DNA of 64,000 nt from Rubripirellula amarantea. GTDB taxonomy: Bacteria; Planctomycetota; Planctomycetia; Pirellulales; Pirellulaceae. Below, in pieces: positions 55,435-64,000 of this stretch. Both the position numbers and the translations under genes were made by a program. The stretch spans positions 682,001 through 746,000 of the forward strand of contig NZ_SJPI01000001.1 in NCBI RefSeq assembly GCF_007859865.1, in the 5' to 3' direction. The first letter of the stretch is position 1, and the number at the start of each line of letters is the position of its first letter. Below the pieces are notes generated by a model that did not search any database, was not told where the DNA came from, and saw only the letters and a program-made list of their open reading frames with translations.

Positions 55435-56334
55435 TCAAATGTCATCCAACAAAGTTAATTGCTGCATGGGCATTGGTGGTCGGGGAATTGTCAAAACGTA
55501 CTCAGGAAGCTCTTGCTGCAAGATACTCAAAAAACGACGTGCCAATGCGGGTGCGTTGGCATCATCCGGCGCGTGAGTAAACACATACGGTATCATTCCA
55601 TCGCGAATCCACTTTGCGACGATCGGTGCCCATTGGCGGAAAAACGAGTCGGTCAATTCAACTCGATTTCGTCCCACAATTCGCAGCATCGGAGACTTCC
55701 CCGTCACGGTTTGACGAACGGGCGTCTTAGGCTTTCGCTCCTGTGATTTCGCTTCGATGTCGTCATCAGGGGGCGACTGATACAACGGCCTTGAATCAAA
55801 AAGCACCTTGTCGATTGCTAAACTCGACAAAAGATCGTTCACACGTCCCTCGTTATCACCTTGGTCAAACCAATCAAGATGCCGCAGTTCGACAGCCCAC
55901 TTCCAATGCTTCGGAAGCCCTTCGAGATACCGTTGCAGCGCACCAAATTTACGAGGGCCAAACGCCGGTCCTAATTGCAAGAACGTCGGGCCAAGCCGAT
56001 TTGCATCAGCCAGCGGTTGTAAAACTCGCAAGAAGGTCTCGGTCAAACCTTCAGCGTTTTCGAGTTCGCAGTCGTGCGAAATTTCACGCGGAAATTTGAA
56101 ACAGAACTGAAACCCGTCCGCCGATTGGCGAGCCCATCGCTGCGTGGATTCAATCGAAGGCAGTGCGTAGAACGTGCTGTTGCCTTCGACTGTGTTGAAT
56201 GTTTGCGTGTACCAGGACAACCATTTGTCCCGAGGCGTCCGGGGTGGAAATACTTCACCGACCCATCCAGCGCAATTCCAAACTGGGCAACCCAGATAGA
56301 AGGGAAGAGCAGGGCAGGGCGGCGCCGCAGTCAT
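55435..56334 (-). CDS. DUF72 family protein
   Basis: A 299-residue TIM-barrel-like protein of the DUF72/YecE family. The opening YLGCPVWNCAGWVGEVFPP, then FNTVEGNSTFYALPS and FCFKFPREISH, match the family. An inserted polar loop (about residues 195-210, DDDIEAKSQERKPKT) is unusual. The role of DUF72 is not established. Its ATG overlaps the stop of the upstream ppx/gppA-like gene by four bases, so the two form an operon. Confidence 0.85.
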   Translation of the reverse strand: MTAAPPCPALPFYLGCPVWNCAGWVGEVFPPRTPRDKWLSWYTQTFNTVEGNSTFYALPSIESTQRWARQSADGFQFCFKFPREISHDCELENAEGLTETFLRVLQPLADANRLGPTFLQLGPAFGPRKFGALQRYLEGLPKHWKWAVELRHLDWFDQGDNEGRVNDLLSSLAIDKVLFDSRPLYQSPPDDDIEAKSQERKPKTPVRQTVTGKSPMLRIVGRNRVELTDSFFRQWAPIVAKWIRDGMIPYVFTHAPDDANAPALARRFLSILQQELPEYVLTIPRPPMPMQQLTLLDDI

Positions 56335-57908
56335 TTCCCTGCTCTCAACAAAACAGCCATGCCAAAGACATCTAGGAACAACCCCGCGTTCTCGCGCATC
56401 GCGATTTGCTCCAAAGACACGTCATCCACACCATGCACTTGAATATGCAATTGCCGCGACTCGCGGTGACACTGAATTTCACGAATTCGGCCGGTGCGAG
56501 TGTCGTCAAGCGCGATCGCCAATCTCAAAATCGCTGCCAGCTTCGAAACGACAACACGTTCGGGTTGTCCCAACGTGTTGTACACCTCATGCGATGGCTG
56601 AGGCGTCGCACGCCGATGATAGCGGGCTACCAATCCCACTTGCAGCAATTCATCTTGCGACAAACCAAAAATTTCACTGTTGCGAATCAAGTAAAGAGTG
56701 TGCTTATGGTTGCTGCGAAGATTGACCATCAAACCAATTTCGTGCAACAACGCAGCGACGAATAATAACACCTCATGCCGATTATCGAGTCCATGTTCGT
56801 CGGCGAGTTGTTCAAACAATTTCCGAGATAGCTCGGCAACGTTCCGAGCATGCGATTCATCGAAACCATACTTGCGACCGAGTGCGATGGCCGATCGGAC
56901 AATTTGATTTCGAAACTCGGCTGTCCAACTACCGTCCGACGCCATGTCATTGAGCACACCATCGCGAAGATTGGTGTCACACACGAACACATGATCTAAC
57001 TCAAAATGCTTGGCCAGCATGGTGTAGGCTAACAGCGCGGGGCCGACCGTTTCAGCTTCGATGAAACTGCCGCCATAGCGACGCACGATTGCGTCTTCGT
57101 CGAGCGTCATCAGCGACTCAGTGAACTTAACCAGTCGTCCGGTGGAGACTTTTGCGAGCGAATTGCCATCCCAGTCGTCAAGCAAATGGTGGACTGCAAA
57201 TCGCATATCGCCACCCAATGCGATTAAGTGAATCGGCGCGTCTTGCTTGATTGATTCAATCAGTTGCTTCAACGATCGTCGAATATGGCTTTCCAGCAGG
57301 CCACGACGTCGTTGCGCACTGGCGCGAACGTTCTCGAGCGTCTGGAGCAACCTTAGTGAACCGAGCCTGACCGATTGGCTGTGCAGCACATTCCCGCCTC
57401 GCACAATCAGCATTTCCGTGTTTCCACCACCAACCTCAACGACGACGTTTTTCCCGTCGGCCAGCTCTTCGCTTTGCGACAAGTGGGGCATCACCCCCAT
57501 GTACGTGATCCGATTCACCTCAGCTTCGTCGATCGAAACGACGTGAAAGCCAGTCGCAATGAAGATACGATCGGTAAACGCCAACCGGTTAACTGCTTCA
57601 CGGACGGCCGTCGTGGCGACGACACGAACGTCTTCGGGACTCGAAATGCCGTATTCTCGAAGCACTTGCTTGTAACGCCGCAGCACCGAGACGGTTTTCT
57701 CGACGCTTTTTCGTGACAATCGCCGGCTCTGGAACGCTTCCCGACCGAGCTCTACGGATTGCATCAAGGTTTCGAGCGTTTTGACTTCGCCATCAGCGTG
57801 AATTTCGGCGATTGCCATCCGAATACTGGTCGCGCCAATGTCGATGACAGCCACTGCTCGAGGCGAGGTGGGCGAAGAAGGAATGGGTTGAACGGCGGCT
57901 TGAGACAT
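56331..57908 (-). CDS. Ppx/GppA-type phosphatase with HD-like C-terminal domain
   Basis: A 525-residue protein of the exopolyphosphatase/guanosine pentaphosphatase family. The ASKHA fold is marked by VAVIDIGATSIRMAIAEI, VVATTAVREAVNR, VVVEVGGGNTEMLI and IALGGD. Residues after about 330 form an HD-like helical domain, as in GppA, with FVAALLHEIGLMVNLRSNHK (the HD reads His-Glu). It likely degrades polyphosphate or pppGpp. I start at MSQAAVQ; an in-frame ATG 33 bases upstream exists. Coupled to DUF72 by ATGA. Confidence 0.85.
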   Translation of the reverse strand: MSQAAVQPIPSSPTSPRAVAVIDIGATSIRMAIAEIHADGEVKTLETLMQSVELGREAFQSRRLSRKSVEKTVSVLRRYKQVLREYGISSPEDVRVVATTAVREAVNRLAFTDRIFIATGFHVVSIDEAEVNRITYMGVMPHLSQSEELADGKNVVVEVGGGNTEMLIVRGGNVLHSQSVRLGSLRLLQTLENVRASAQRRRGLLESHIRRSLKQLIESIKQDAPIHLIALGGDMRFAVHHLLDDWDGNSLAKVSTGRLVKFTESLMTLDEDAIVRRYGGSFIEAETVGPALLAYTMLAKHFELDHVFVCDTNLRDGVLNDMASDGSWTAEFRNQIVRSAIALGRKYGFDESHARNVAELSRKLFEQLADEHGLDNRHEVLLFVAALLHEIGLMVNLRSNHKHTLYLIRNSEIFGLSQDELLQVGLVARYHRRATPQPSHEVYNTLGQPERVVVSKLAAILRLAIALDDTRTGRIREIQCHRESRQLHIQVHGVDDVSLEQIAMRENAGLFLDVFGMAVLLRAGK

Positions 57909-58036
57909 GAAAACCGAGCGAATAGAGAGGAGGTTACTCATCTATTGTAATGCCTAGCCACAATGCCACAGAAGCCGGGCCAAGACGCAGAACCGGGTCC
58001 AGAGACAGCAAAAAACGTGATTGGCGACGCAAATTG

Positions 58037-58975
58037 CTAGTGAACGCATCCGCGTTTTGTGTCGAAAAACTTCCACACGCTCGCCAGAATGCTTCCGGTC
58101 AACATGCAGCCAAAGGTGTAGGCCGCCGTCGGGATCGTTGCCGACGTCTGAGAACCAAACATTGAAACCGCCAAACCAGTCCCCAAACCCGCGTTTTGCA
58201 TGCCTACTTCCAGTGTTAACGCTCGCCGAAATGATTCCGGCAATCGACTCATCGCACCCACTCCGTAGCCCGCTGCGTACCCAATCAAGTTGACGATCAA
58301 CAACACGAAGAAGACGACAACTCCGATGCCACCCAGTTTGTCGCGGTTACCAGCGACCACCGCTGCGATGATCCATAGCAACGCCACCGAAGCAATCCGA
58401 GGACACCAAACGTCTGCTGCAGCCCGCCATCGAGGCATCCCGTGGCTCGTCGCATAGCCTAGAACCGTTGGCATCACCACCAAACCAGCCAATAACAGCG
58501 ACGACGACCACAGCGAAATTTCAGATCGCAGGTCCGCGACGCACCACAGCACAAACGGCACGGACACTGGCGAAAGCAACGTCGCAACCGCAGTAAGGCT
58601 AACCGAATAGGCAACGCTTCCCCCGGCGGTGTGAGTCAACACGTTCGACGCCATCGCGCCGGGGACACAGCCAACAAGAATCACTCCTGCGGCGATCTCG
58701 GGATCCATCGTGACGATCTTGGTCATCGCAAACACCGCGGCTGGCATCACAATCATCTGGGTTAGCGTTCCCAAGACAACCCACCAAGGTTTTTCACGTA
58801 GTGGTGCTAACTCGTCGCGTCTCGCCAGCAACCCTAGCGAGTACATCGTGATCACGATCAGCGTCCAGATCAGCCACGGCGACGAATCAAATACTTCAAA
58901 CCCAATGAGCTCTGGCGTTAGCCAATAACCAATGCCTGACGACACCAACAACCAAAACAGCAGGGAACGAAACAT
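58037..58975 (-). CDS. Bile acid:sodium symporter (BASS) family transporter
   Basis: A 312-residue membrane protein with nine to ten helices typical of the SBF/BASS fold. The conserved GCVPGAMASNVLTHTAGGSVA in the middle and VGMQNAGLGTGLAVSMFG near the C-terminus are the two crossing regions of the family. The substrate is probably an organic anion; its identity is unknown. The start is either ATG 58975 or TTG 58984, the latter overlapping the HAD stop (TTGA). It is the third gene of the DUF1080-HAD-transporter operon. Confidence 0.84.
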   Translation of the reverse strand: MFRSLLFWLLVSSGIGYWLTPELIGFEVFDSSPWLIWTLIVITMYSLGLLARRDELAPLREKPWWVVLGTLTQMIVMPAAVFAMTKIVTMDPEIAAGVILVGCVPGAMASNVLTHTAGGSVAYSVSLTAVATLLSPVSVPFVLWCVADLRSEISLWSSSLLLAGLVVMPTVLGYATSHGMPRWRAAADVWCPRIASVALLWIIAAVVAGNRDKLGGIGVVVFFVLLIVNLIGYAAGYGVGAMSRLPESFRRALTLEVGMQNAGLGTGLAVSMFGSQTSATIPTAAYTFGCMLTGSILASVWKFFDTKRGCVH

Positions 58976-58980
58976 CGTGT

Positions 58981-59631
58981 TCAAGACGAGCTACCACCGG
59001 CCGACCAAGACTCATTGATCACGTTGTGTTTGATTAGCATTTGCACCGCCGAGCCACCACCGACGCAACACTCCGCCCTCCATCCTCGCCGTTTCGCCGC
59101 CAGCACATTTTCTTCTTTATCATCAAGAAACAAAATGCGATCGACCGGCGTGTGGCAAGCGAGTTCAGCGGCTCGGTAGATTTGATCGTCGGGTTTCATC
59201 GAGTTGACTTCGTGGCTCAAGACGACTGCGTCAAATCGGCTGCTCATCAACGCGTGTTCTTGACGGGCAATCCAATCCCAATGCGAATGGCACGTGTTGG
59301 AAAGAATTCCAACCTTTGTTCCTTTTTGACGAACCGCATCGATGGCCATGACCATTTCCTCGATCGGAACAAACATATTGCTCAGGCTATCAAGAACAAC
59401 TTGTTCGCTTACCGCCTTGCGCGTGCTCGCCAAGGACCGGGTCAGTTCGTCAACGAAACCACGCGGAGTAACGCCCCCGTGCTCGAAACGATTCTGCAGG
59501 CCGCTGCCATAAACAGCATCGCGGATCAAGGCAGGCGCAACGCCAAACACTTTCGCTGTGTTCGCGCAGGCCACGTCCTCGTCAAACTTCCAAAGCACGT
59601 TGCCAAGATCAAAGTAAACAAACTCAATCAT
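58981..59631 (-). CDS. HAD-family hydrolase
   Basis: A 216-residue haloacid dehalogenase-like hydrolase. Motif I is FDLGNVLW, with the second Asp of the classical DxD replaced by Gly, as in the YihX-type and epoxide-hydrolase N-terminal subgroups. Motif II is GILSNT and motif IV FLDDKEENVLAA. A small alpha-helical cap follows motif I. Substrates may be sugar phosphates. It overlaps its upstream neighbour (DUF1080) by four bases (ATGA) and lies five bases from, or overlaps, the transporter start. Confidence 0.85.
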   Translation of the reverse strand: MIEFVYFDLGNVLWKFDEDVACANTAKVFGVAPALIRDAVYGSGLQNRFEHGGVTPRGFVDELTRSLASTRKAVSEQVVLDSLSNMFVPIEEMVMAIDAVRQKGTKVGILSNTCHSHWDWIARQEHALMSSRFDAVVLSHEVNSMKPDDQIYRAAELACHTPVDRILFLDDKEENVLAAKRRGWRAECCVGGGSAVQMLIKHNVINESWSAGGSSS

Positions 59632-60299
59632 TTAAAATGCCGCACTCGAATGTTTCGGTACCAAGCTTCCGTTGCCGGACCGCTATGAATCTGCAAGGCA
59701 ATCAAGCCGTGGTTAGGAATCTCAGCATCTTCTTCGGTGTAGTCAACGGTTTGCTCGCCGTTAAGAAAGATCTCGATCTGGTTGCCTTTGCATACGATGC
59801 GTAGGTGATTCCATTGGCCATCTTTGGTCAACCGCTTAACAAGTTCGGGGTCGCCTTCAGCCAACATTTTTCGACGGCGAGATTCGTCGTAGAGGGCTCC
59901 CCAAACGCTTCGGTCAAAAGCTCGGCCTGCATCGGCTTGATAACCTGAAACCTCGGAACCGCCCGGTAGACGTTTGGATCGAAACTGAACGCCCGCGTTC
60001 TGTCCCGGGCCGATGATCTTCACCTCTAAACGCAATTCAAAGTCGTCGTAGTGGTCGGCAGTACACAGGAAAAAGTTGTGCGGGATATCTTCGTCGCTGC
60101 GTCCGGCAACAATGCAATCGTCTTCAACACGAAACCAATATCCGTTGCCCTCCCAGCCCTTCAATGTCTGGCCATCAAACAATTCCAACGAGTTGTCTAC
60201 GAACTCCGCATCGCTGCTTGCTTTCGGATCATCTGCCCGCGTCAGATCAACGGTGGCTAACAAAGTCGCGGCTACGACCAACAATCGAAACATGTTCAT
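59628..60299 (-). CDS. Exported DUF1080 (3-keto-disaccharide hydrolase-like) protein
   Basis: A 223-residue protein with a signal peptide (MFRLLVVAATLLATVDLTRA) and one DUF1080 concanavalin-like jelly roll: LFDGQTLKGWEGNG, FELRLEVKIIGPGQNAGVQF, then HLRIVCKGNQIEIFLNGEQT and GLIALQIHSGP. Some DUF1080 proteins hydrolyse 3-keto-glycosides. It heads an operon with a HAD hydrolase and a BASS-type transporter, which suggests uptake and processing of a sugar-derived compound. That link is inference. Confidence 0.88.
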   Translation of the reverse strand: MNMFRLLVVAATLLATVDLTRADDPKASSDAEFVDNSLELFDGQTLKGWEGNGYWFRVEDDCIVAGRSDEDIPHNFFLCTADHYDDFELRLEVKIIGPGQNAGVQFRSKRLPGGSEVSGYQADAGRAFDRSVWGALYDESRRRKMLAEGDPELVKRLTKDGQWNHLRIVCKGNQIEIFLNGEQTVDYTEEDAEIPNHGLIALQIHSGPATEAWYRNIRVRHFK

Positions 60300-60467
60300 T
60301 ACCTAAACACAGCAGGAAACGGAGACATACAAAAGGAACTACCATATTAGCTCGTTCTGCGAAGTGGATGTCGGGCAACCGAAACAAATGTCGCTTTCAA
60401 AAGAGTCATCCATTGATTCCCCAGTCTTGTCCCGAATCCCACTCGTCCCTCGAATACACATTGCCCG

Positions 60468-63400
60468 ATGAATCGCGACGCAAACCCACACGACAATAAT
60501 TCGGACAGCCGATGGGAAAACGAACTCGAGACAGACCGTCTTTGCGACCAGTTTGAACAGCTTTGGAAACAGTCGCCTCAATCACCTCCGTCCCTACCAG
60601 AGTTTCTGAACCGAGCCGGCGAATCGATCCGGCAAAAGCTATCTCAAGAATTGCGTCGCATCGATCGCGAGTACCGCCGTATTCATCAATGCGAAATTAA
60701 CGAGGATGTCGATACGGTTGAGCTGGAATCACCTGGGTTTCATTCCGAGGCCTTAGCGGCTACTCAAGCTGACCTGCGCACCCTCGATTCAACCGATCAC
60801 AGCTCAGGTGATCGTACGCTCGATCGTTCGATCCCCCAACGCGGATCAAAGATTCGCTACTTTGGCGACTACGAGATCATTGACGAAATCGCTCGCGGAG
60901 GCATGGGCGTCGTCTATCGCGCTCGCCAAATTAGTCTCAATCGCGAGATCGCGTTGAAGATGATCCTAAGCGGAAACATCGCCGGCGAAGACCAAATTCG
61001 TCGATTTCAAATCGAAGCCGAATCGGCTGCGGGTCTGGACCACCCCGGCATCGTCCCCATTTATGACATTGGTAACTTCGATGGCCAGCACTACTTTTCG
61101 ATGAAGTTGATCGAGGGCAGCTCGCTTAGCGAAGTCGGCGCGAAGATTGCCCAAGACCAGTCGCGCATCATCGACATCGTTGCTAAGACTGCATTGGCCG
61201 TCCATCACGCTCATCAACGCGGCATCCTTCACCGTGATCTCAAACCAGCAAACGTCTTGATCGATTCCGACGGTGACCCGGTCGTAACGGACTTTGGATT
61301 AGCACGCAGCACTGAACACGATCACGGCATCACTCAGACCGGTGCGGTCATGGGAACCCCGGGGTTCATGTCGCCTGAACAAGCGACCGGTGGCAGCGTC
61401 ACGACGGCGACAGACGTTTATTCCTTGGGTGCTATTCTCTACCAACTGCTTTGTGGTCGCCCGCCTCACCAAAAAGACTCGATGCTTGAAACGCTTCGCA
61501 GCGTTGTGGATGAAGCACCGCCATCACCGCGAAGATTCAATGCCGATGTCCATCCAGATCTTGAACTGATTTGTTTGCAATGTCTATCGAAAGATCCATC
61601 ACAGCGGTACGAGAGCGCCGCCGACCTTGCTACCGACTTGCGAGCCTTTGAGACCGGTCAACCTCTGATGGTTCGGCCGCCCTCAGTGACTGAACTGATG
61701 CGATCGTGGCTGAGTAAAAACTTTGGCAACGTGATTTGGATTCCCGTGATTGCGACGGTGGTCGGCGTCCTGTTCGGCGGCCTCATCTGGGCAGGAACCA
61801 TTGGGAGTGATTATGCGTCGAGATTGGAAACCTACGACAGATTCGCACCTGAAGATCGCCCTTGGCTTGCCAAGGACTATTCGTTTCTTCGCCCCATTTC
61901 GATTCCTTTGATGCTGTTGCTGACAACAACGATAGGTTGGGCGACTGCCCGTTTGGTCAAGACCAAGAACAGCTTTGCGGATATCAGTGCGGGGTTGGGC
62001 GTCGGCTTGCTTGCCGGACTGTTGGCGTTCGTGTCAGGCTTTGGTCCCGCTTTCATTCGAGGCATGACATCGGGACCTCGCGAAGACAGTGCCGTGGTCA
62101 GGCAGTTGATCTATCCCGAAGGAAACACCGAACGCAATGTCCGACAATTCGTCAACGAAAAGTACCCAAGCCTGCGCGGTGTGCCCACGGCAGAGCTTCC
62201 TGAACTGTTGTTTCGGAAGGCGGAAGGAGACAACGAAGCGGCGATCATGAATGGCACGATTTTGGGCACGCTGGTCAGTCTGATGATCTTTGCCTTGCTA
62301 GGTGTGACGCAGACCTGGTTGGCAGGGCGACTGATTCGAAACGAAGGCCCTTGGCGCAGCCGCATTGGCTACGTTTGCTTCACGCTGGTGATGGTGTGCG
62401 TCCTATTCTTGCTAGGTTCAAACTTTGCGACGTGGATTTCGATCGGGTCGGGCTACATTATCGATTGGTCCATTCCCCTGGGTTTCTTAGCAGCGGCGAC
62501 ATTCGCTTTGGCAACCGTCTATCGGCGTTGGCCCACCCTGATCCAAGTCTCATCGGCAACGGTCGCCGTCGGCTTATTCGGTTGGTTCTTGTTCACGACG
62601 TGGATGAAGCTGCCACCGCCTGCGCTGGCTGGACGTCGAACTGCCATCGCCGTGGCAGAGGCTCGCATCGCAGCAGGTCAAAACCTGCGAGAAAACTGGA
62701 TTGCGATGACGCGAGCTCGAATGTTCTACGGCATGATGCTGTTTCAAATCGGCGATGTGGATACTGGCATCGAACAGCTCATACTCGCTGGCGAAGCCAT
62801 CGAGGAAGCAGGTAAGCATCCTGCCGACGAGTACTCGATCGTACCAGATGTGGGCATCGCCGAGATCAAGCACAACATCCACAGCAATCTGATCACTGTT
62901 GGGAAACAGGCCGGGCGTTATGATTTGGCGACCGACGCGATGCAACGAATGACGAAAGACTGGACCTTCAAAGACTTCGAAAACGACTTAGCCACTCGCA
63001 ATGGTTTTGCGAAGCTACTGGGGCAAGCTGACCAAGTGGATGCCCTTGTCGAGTTCATCCACCGCTTTGACCAGGATGCTCCCCGACCCGGCACGCGAGA
63101 GGCTCGCGATCGAGTGAAATTCTTTCTTCGGTATGCAGCCAAGGCACGACTGGAAATGGCGAGCGAACAAACCGACTGGCTGGCAAACGCGTCACAGAAG
63201 TATGTTGACAGCGTGACGGAATGGACCGAAACGCAAAGACAAACCTTCGCTCGCTGGGTGACCGAATCGCAAACGTTCCAGATCCACGGCCCCATCGCGA
63301 CAACGCCCGATATGTCCGCGAAGGAGCAATTAGATTTCCCAACTGAAATTGAACAGAATTTGCTTCGCGGAGAGCCAGAGGGGTCAACTCAAGACCGCAT

Positions 63401-63764
63401 CGTGACCCGAGATTTTTCGGGACGCTACGTGGACTTGCTCGATCTACTTGGCGAACACGAGAACGCGATTGCCTACGCCACTACGACGATCACTGTCAAA
63501 ACTGCGATGCTTATTCGGTTTACTATCGCCAGCGATGACGGAGCCAAGGTTTGGATCGACAATCAAGTCGTTCTCGAAAACGCATCGAACAGGTACTTGA
63601 ACGCAAATCGACGATCGTTCGATGTGGACTTGACCGCTGGCAAGCACACGATGGTCATCAAGATCAGTCAAGCCAAGGGAGACTGGGGATTCTTGATCGG
63701 CTCGACCGACGAGGATGATTTCCCCGTTCTGTTGTGGACTGCTTCACTGGGGAATGGCGAATGA
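60468..63764 (+). CDS. Membrane Ser/Thr protein kinase with extracytoplasmic C-terminal domain
   Basis: A 1098-residue Hanks-type kinase. The first 130 residues are polar and include a leader common to planctomycete kinases. The catalytic domain spans about residues 132-395: ARGGMGVVYRA (P-loop, near 142), ALKMI (Lys), HRDLKPANVLID (near 255), DFGLARS (near 274) and GTPGFMSPEQ. About seven membrane helices follow, the first at residues 418-445. An alpha-helical region comes next. The last 80 residues (TIASDDGAKVWIDNQVVLEN) look like a PA14-type sugar- or ligand-binding end. The stop overlaps the start of the ECF sigma gene by four bases. Confidence 0.9.
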   Translation: MNRDANPHDNNSDSRWENELETDRLCDQFEQLWKQSPQSPPSLPEFLNRAGESIRQKLSQELRRIDREYRRIHQCEINEDVDTVELESPGFHSEALAATQADLRTLDSTDHSSGDRTLDRSIPQRGSKIRYFGDYEIIDEIARGGMGVVYRARQISLNREIALKMILSGNIAGEDQIRRFQIEAESAAGLDHPGIVPIYDIGNFDGQHYFSMKLIEGSSLSEVGAKIAQDQSRIIDIVAKTALAVHHAHQRGILHRDLKPANVLIDSDGDPVVTDFGLARSTEHDHGITQTGAVMGTPGFMSPEQATGGSVTTATDVYSLGAILYQLLCGRPPHQKDSMLETLRSVVDEAPPSPRRFNADVHPDLELICLQCLSKDPSQRYESAADLATDLRAFETGQPLMVRPPSVTELMRSWLSKNFGNVIWIPVIATVVGVLFGGLIWAGTIGSDYASRLETYDRFAPEDRPWLAKDYSFLRPISIPLMLLLTTTIGWATARLVKTKNSFADISAGLGVGLLAGLLAFVSGFGPAFIRGMTSGPREDSAVVRQLIYPEGNTERNVRQFVNEKYPSLRGVPTAELPELLFRKAEGDNEAAIMNGTILGTLVSLMIFALLGVTQTWLAGRLIRNEGPWRSRIGYVCFTLVMVCVLFLLGSNFATWISIGSGYIIDWSIPLGFLAAATFALATVYRRWPTLIQVSSATVAVGLFGWFLFTTWMKLPPPALAGRRTAIAVAEARIAAGQNLRENWIAMTRARMFYGMMLFQIGDVDTGIEQLILAGEAIEEAGKHPADEYSIVPDVGIAEIKHNIHSNLITVGKQAGRYDLATDAMQRMTKDWTFKDFENDLATRNGFAKLLGQADQVDALVEFIHRFDQDAPRPGTREARDRVKFFLRYAAKARLEMASEQTDWLANASQKYVDSVTEWTETQRQTFARWVTESQTFQIHGPIATTPDMSAKEQLDFPTEIEQNLLRGEPEGSTQDRIVTRDFSGRYVDLLDLLGEHENAIAYATTTITVKTAMLIRFTIASDDGAKVWIDNQVVLENASNRYLNANRRSFDVDLTAGKHTMVIKISQAKGDWGFLIGSTDEDDFPVLLWTASLGNGE

Positions 63765-64000
63765 ATCGTGCGAGTAAAGAAGACTCCATCACAGTATGGT
63801 TCGATCAACTCCGCGAAGGCGACCCCAACGCCGCAGCTAAACTGTGGGATCGCCTGTTCGAATCGCTCGCTAACGTAGCCCGCGAGCAATTATCCAATCG
63901 GCGCGTCCGTGACGAAGAAGACGTTGCTGCCGGAGTGATGACGACGCTGTGCAAAGCGGCTGATCGCGGAACACTGCCCAGCATTGACAGTCGCGATGAC
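63761..64000 (+). CDS. ECF-type sigma factor, 5' part only
   Basis: Eighty codons from ATG 63761 to the window end. The sequence MNRASKEDSITVWFDQLREG, then AAAKLWDRLFESLANVARE and VRDEEDVAAGVMTTLCKAAD, is the region 2 opening of the ECF subtype common in planctomycetes. It overlaps the kinase gene by four bases (ATGA), so the two are translated together, which suggests that the kinase controls this sigma factor or its regulon. The gene is cut by the window edge. Confidence 0.82.
   Translation, partial: MNRASKEDSITVWFDQLREGDPNAAAKLWDRLFESLANVAREQLSNRRVRDEEDVAAGVMTTLCKAADRGTLPSIDSRDD

Overview
The window looks like chromosomal DNA from a planctomycete of the Pirellulaceae (Rhodopirellula-like). 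The evidence is the gene content: DUF1559 pseudopilin-like proteins in tandem, a sulfatase, DUF1080, TIGR03000 repeats, a multiheme cytochrome c next to an ASPIC/UnbV protein, a Ser/Thr kinase overlapping an ECF sigma factor, and an HTTM membrane protein. Genes are spread over both strands in short operons, and housekeeping genes are scattered singly (rpiB, aroC, ruvB, bioA, recA, glnS, gltX, trpA, gpmI). I saw no rRNA, tRNA, CRISPR array, transposase or prophage gene. The assignment rests on gene families, not on a marker gene.

Layout. 1-6 kb: rpiB, aroC, a fatty acyl desaturase, an exported sulfatase and a small membrane protein. 6-11.5 kb: a tightly overlapping operon of two unknown proteins, a DUF1573 protein, a GT39-like membrane glycosyltransferase and a DUF1559 pseudopilin. 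The last two genes each appear to carry a one-base deletion. 11.6-18 kb: ruvB and bioA diverge, followed by a lipid module (plsC, a cdsA-like gene, and a CDP-alcohol transferase of the E. coli YnbA type) and a glycosyltransferase. 18-27.6 kb: a large lipoprotein, thpR, a YheT-type hydrolase, a ferredoxin, a SWIM-SNF2 helicase and recA. 28-33.4 kb: three DUF1559 genes, each with a terminator built on the same stem sequence, then a small lipoprotein. 33.8-39 kb: a seven-heme cytochrome with TPRs and an UnbV protein. 39-46 kb: glnS, a diheme cytochrome and gltX on one strand, then an ECF sigma factor, an HEXXH membrane protein and an unknown protein. 46-50 kb: trpA, a degenerate glucose-6-phosphate isomerase-like gene, and gpmI. 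50-60.3 kb: an HTTM pair, a Ser/Gly-rich TIGR03000 protein, an exported isoaspartate methyltransferase, a DUF72/Ppx pair, and a DUF1080/HAD/BASS-transporter operon. 60.4-64 kb: a Ser/Thr kinase and the start of an ECF sigma gene that runs off the end.

Two window-wide patterns stand out. First, many intergenic gaps, and two coding regions, contain a short approximate tandem repeat, mostly 15-17 bp and 2-4 copies, whose sequence is different at every locus. Second, neighbouring genes are often coupled by short start/stop overlaps: ATGA in many pairs, and 8-bp overlaps in the 6.7-8.9 kb operon. That regularity helps locate a frameshift in the glycosyltransferase.
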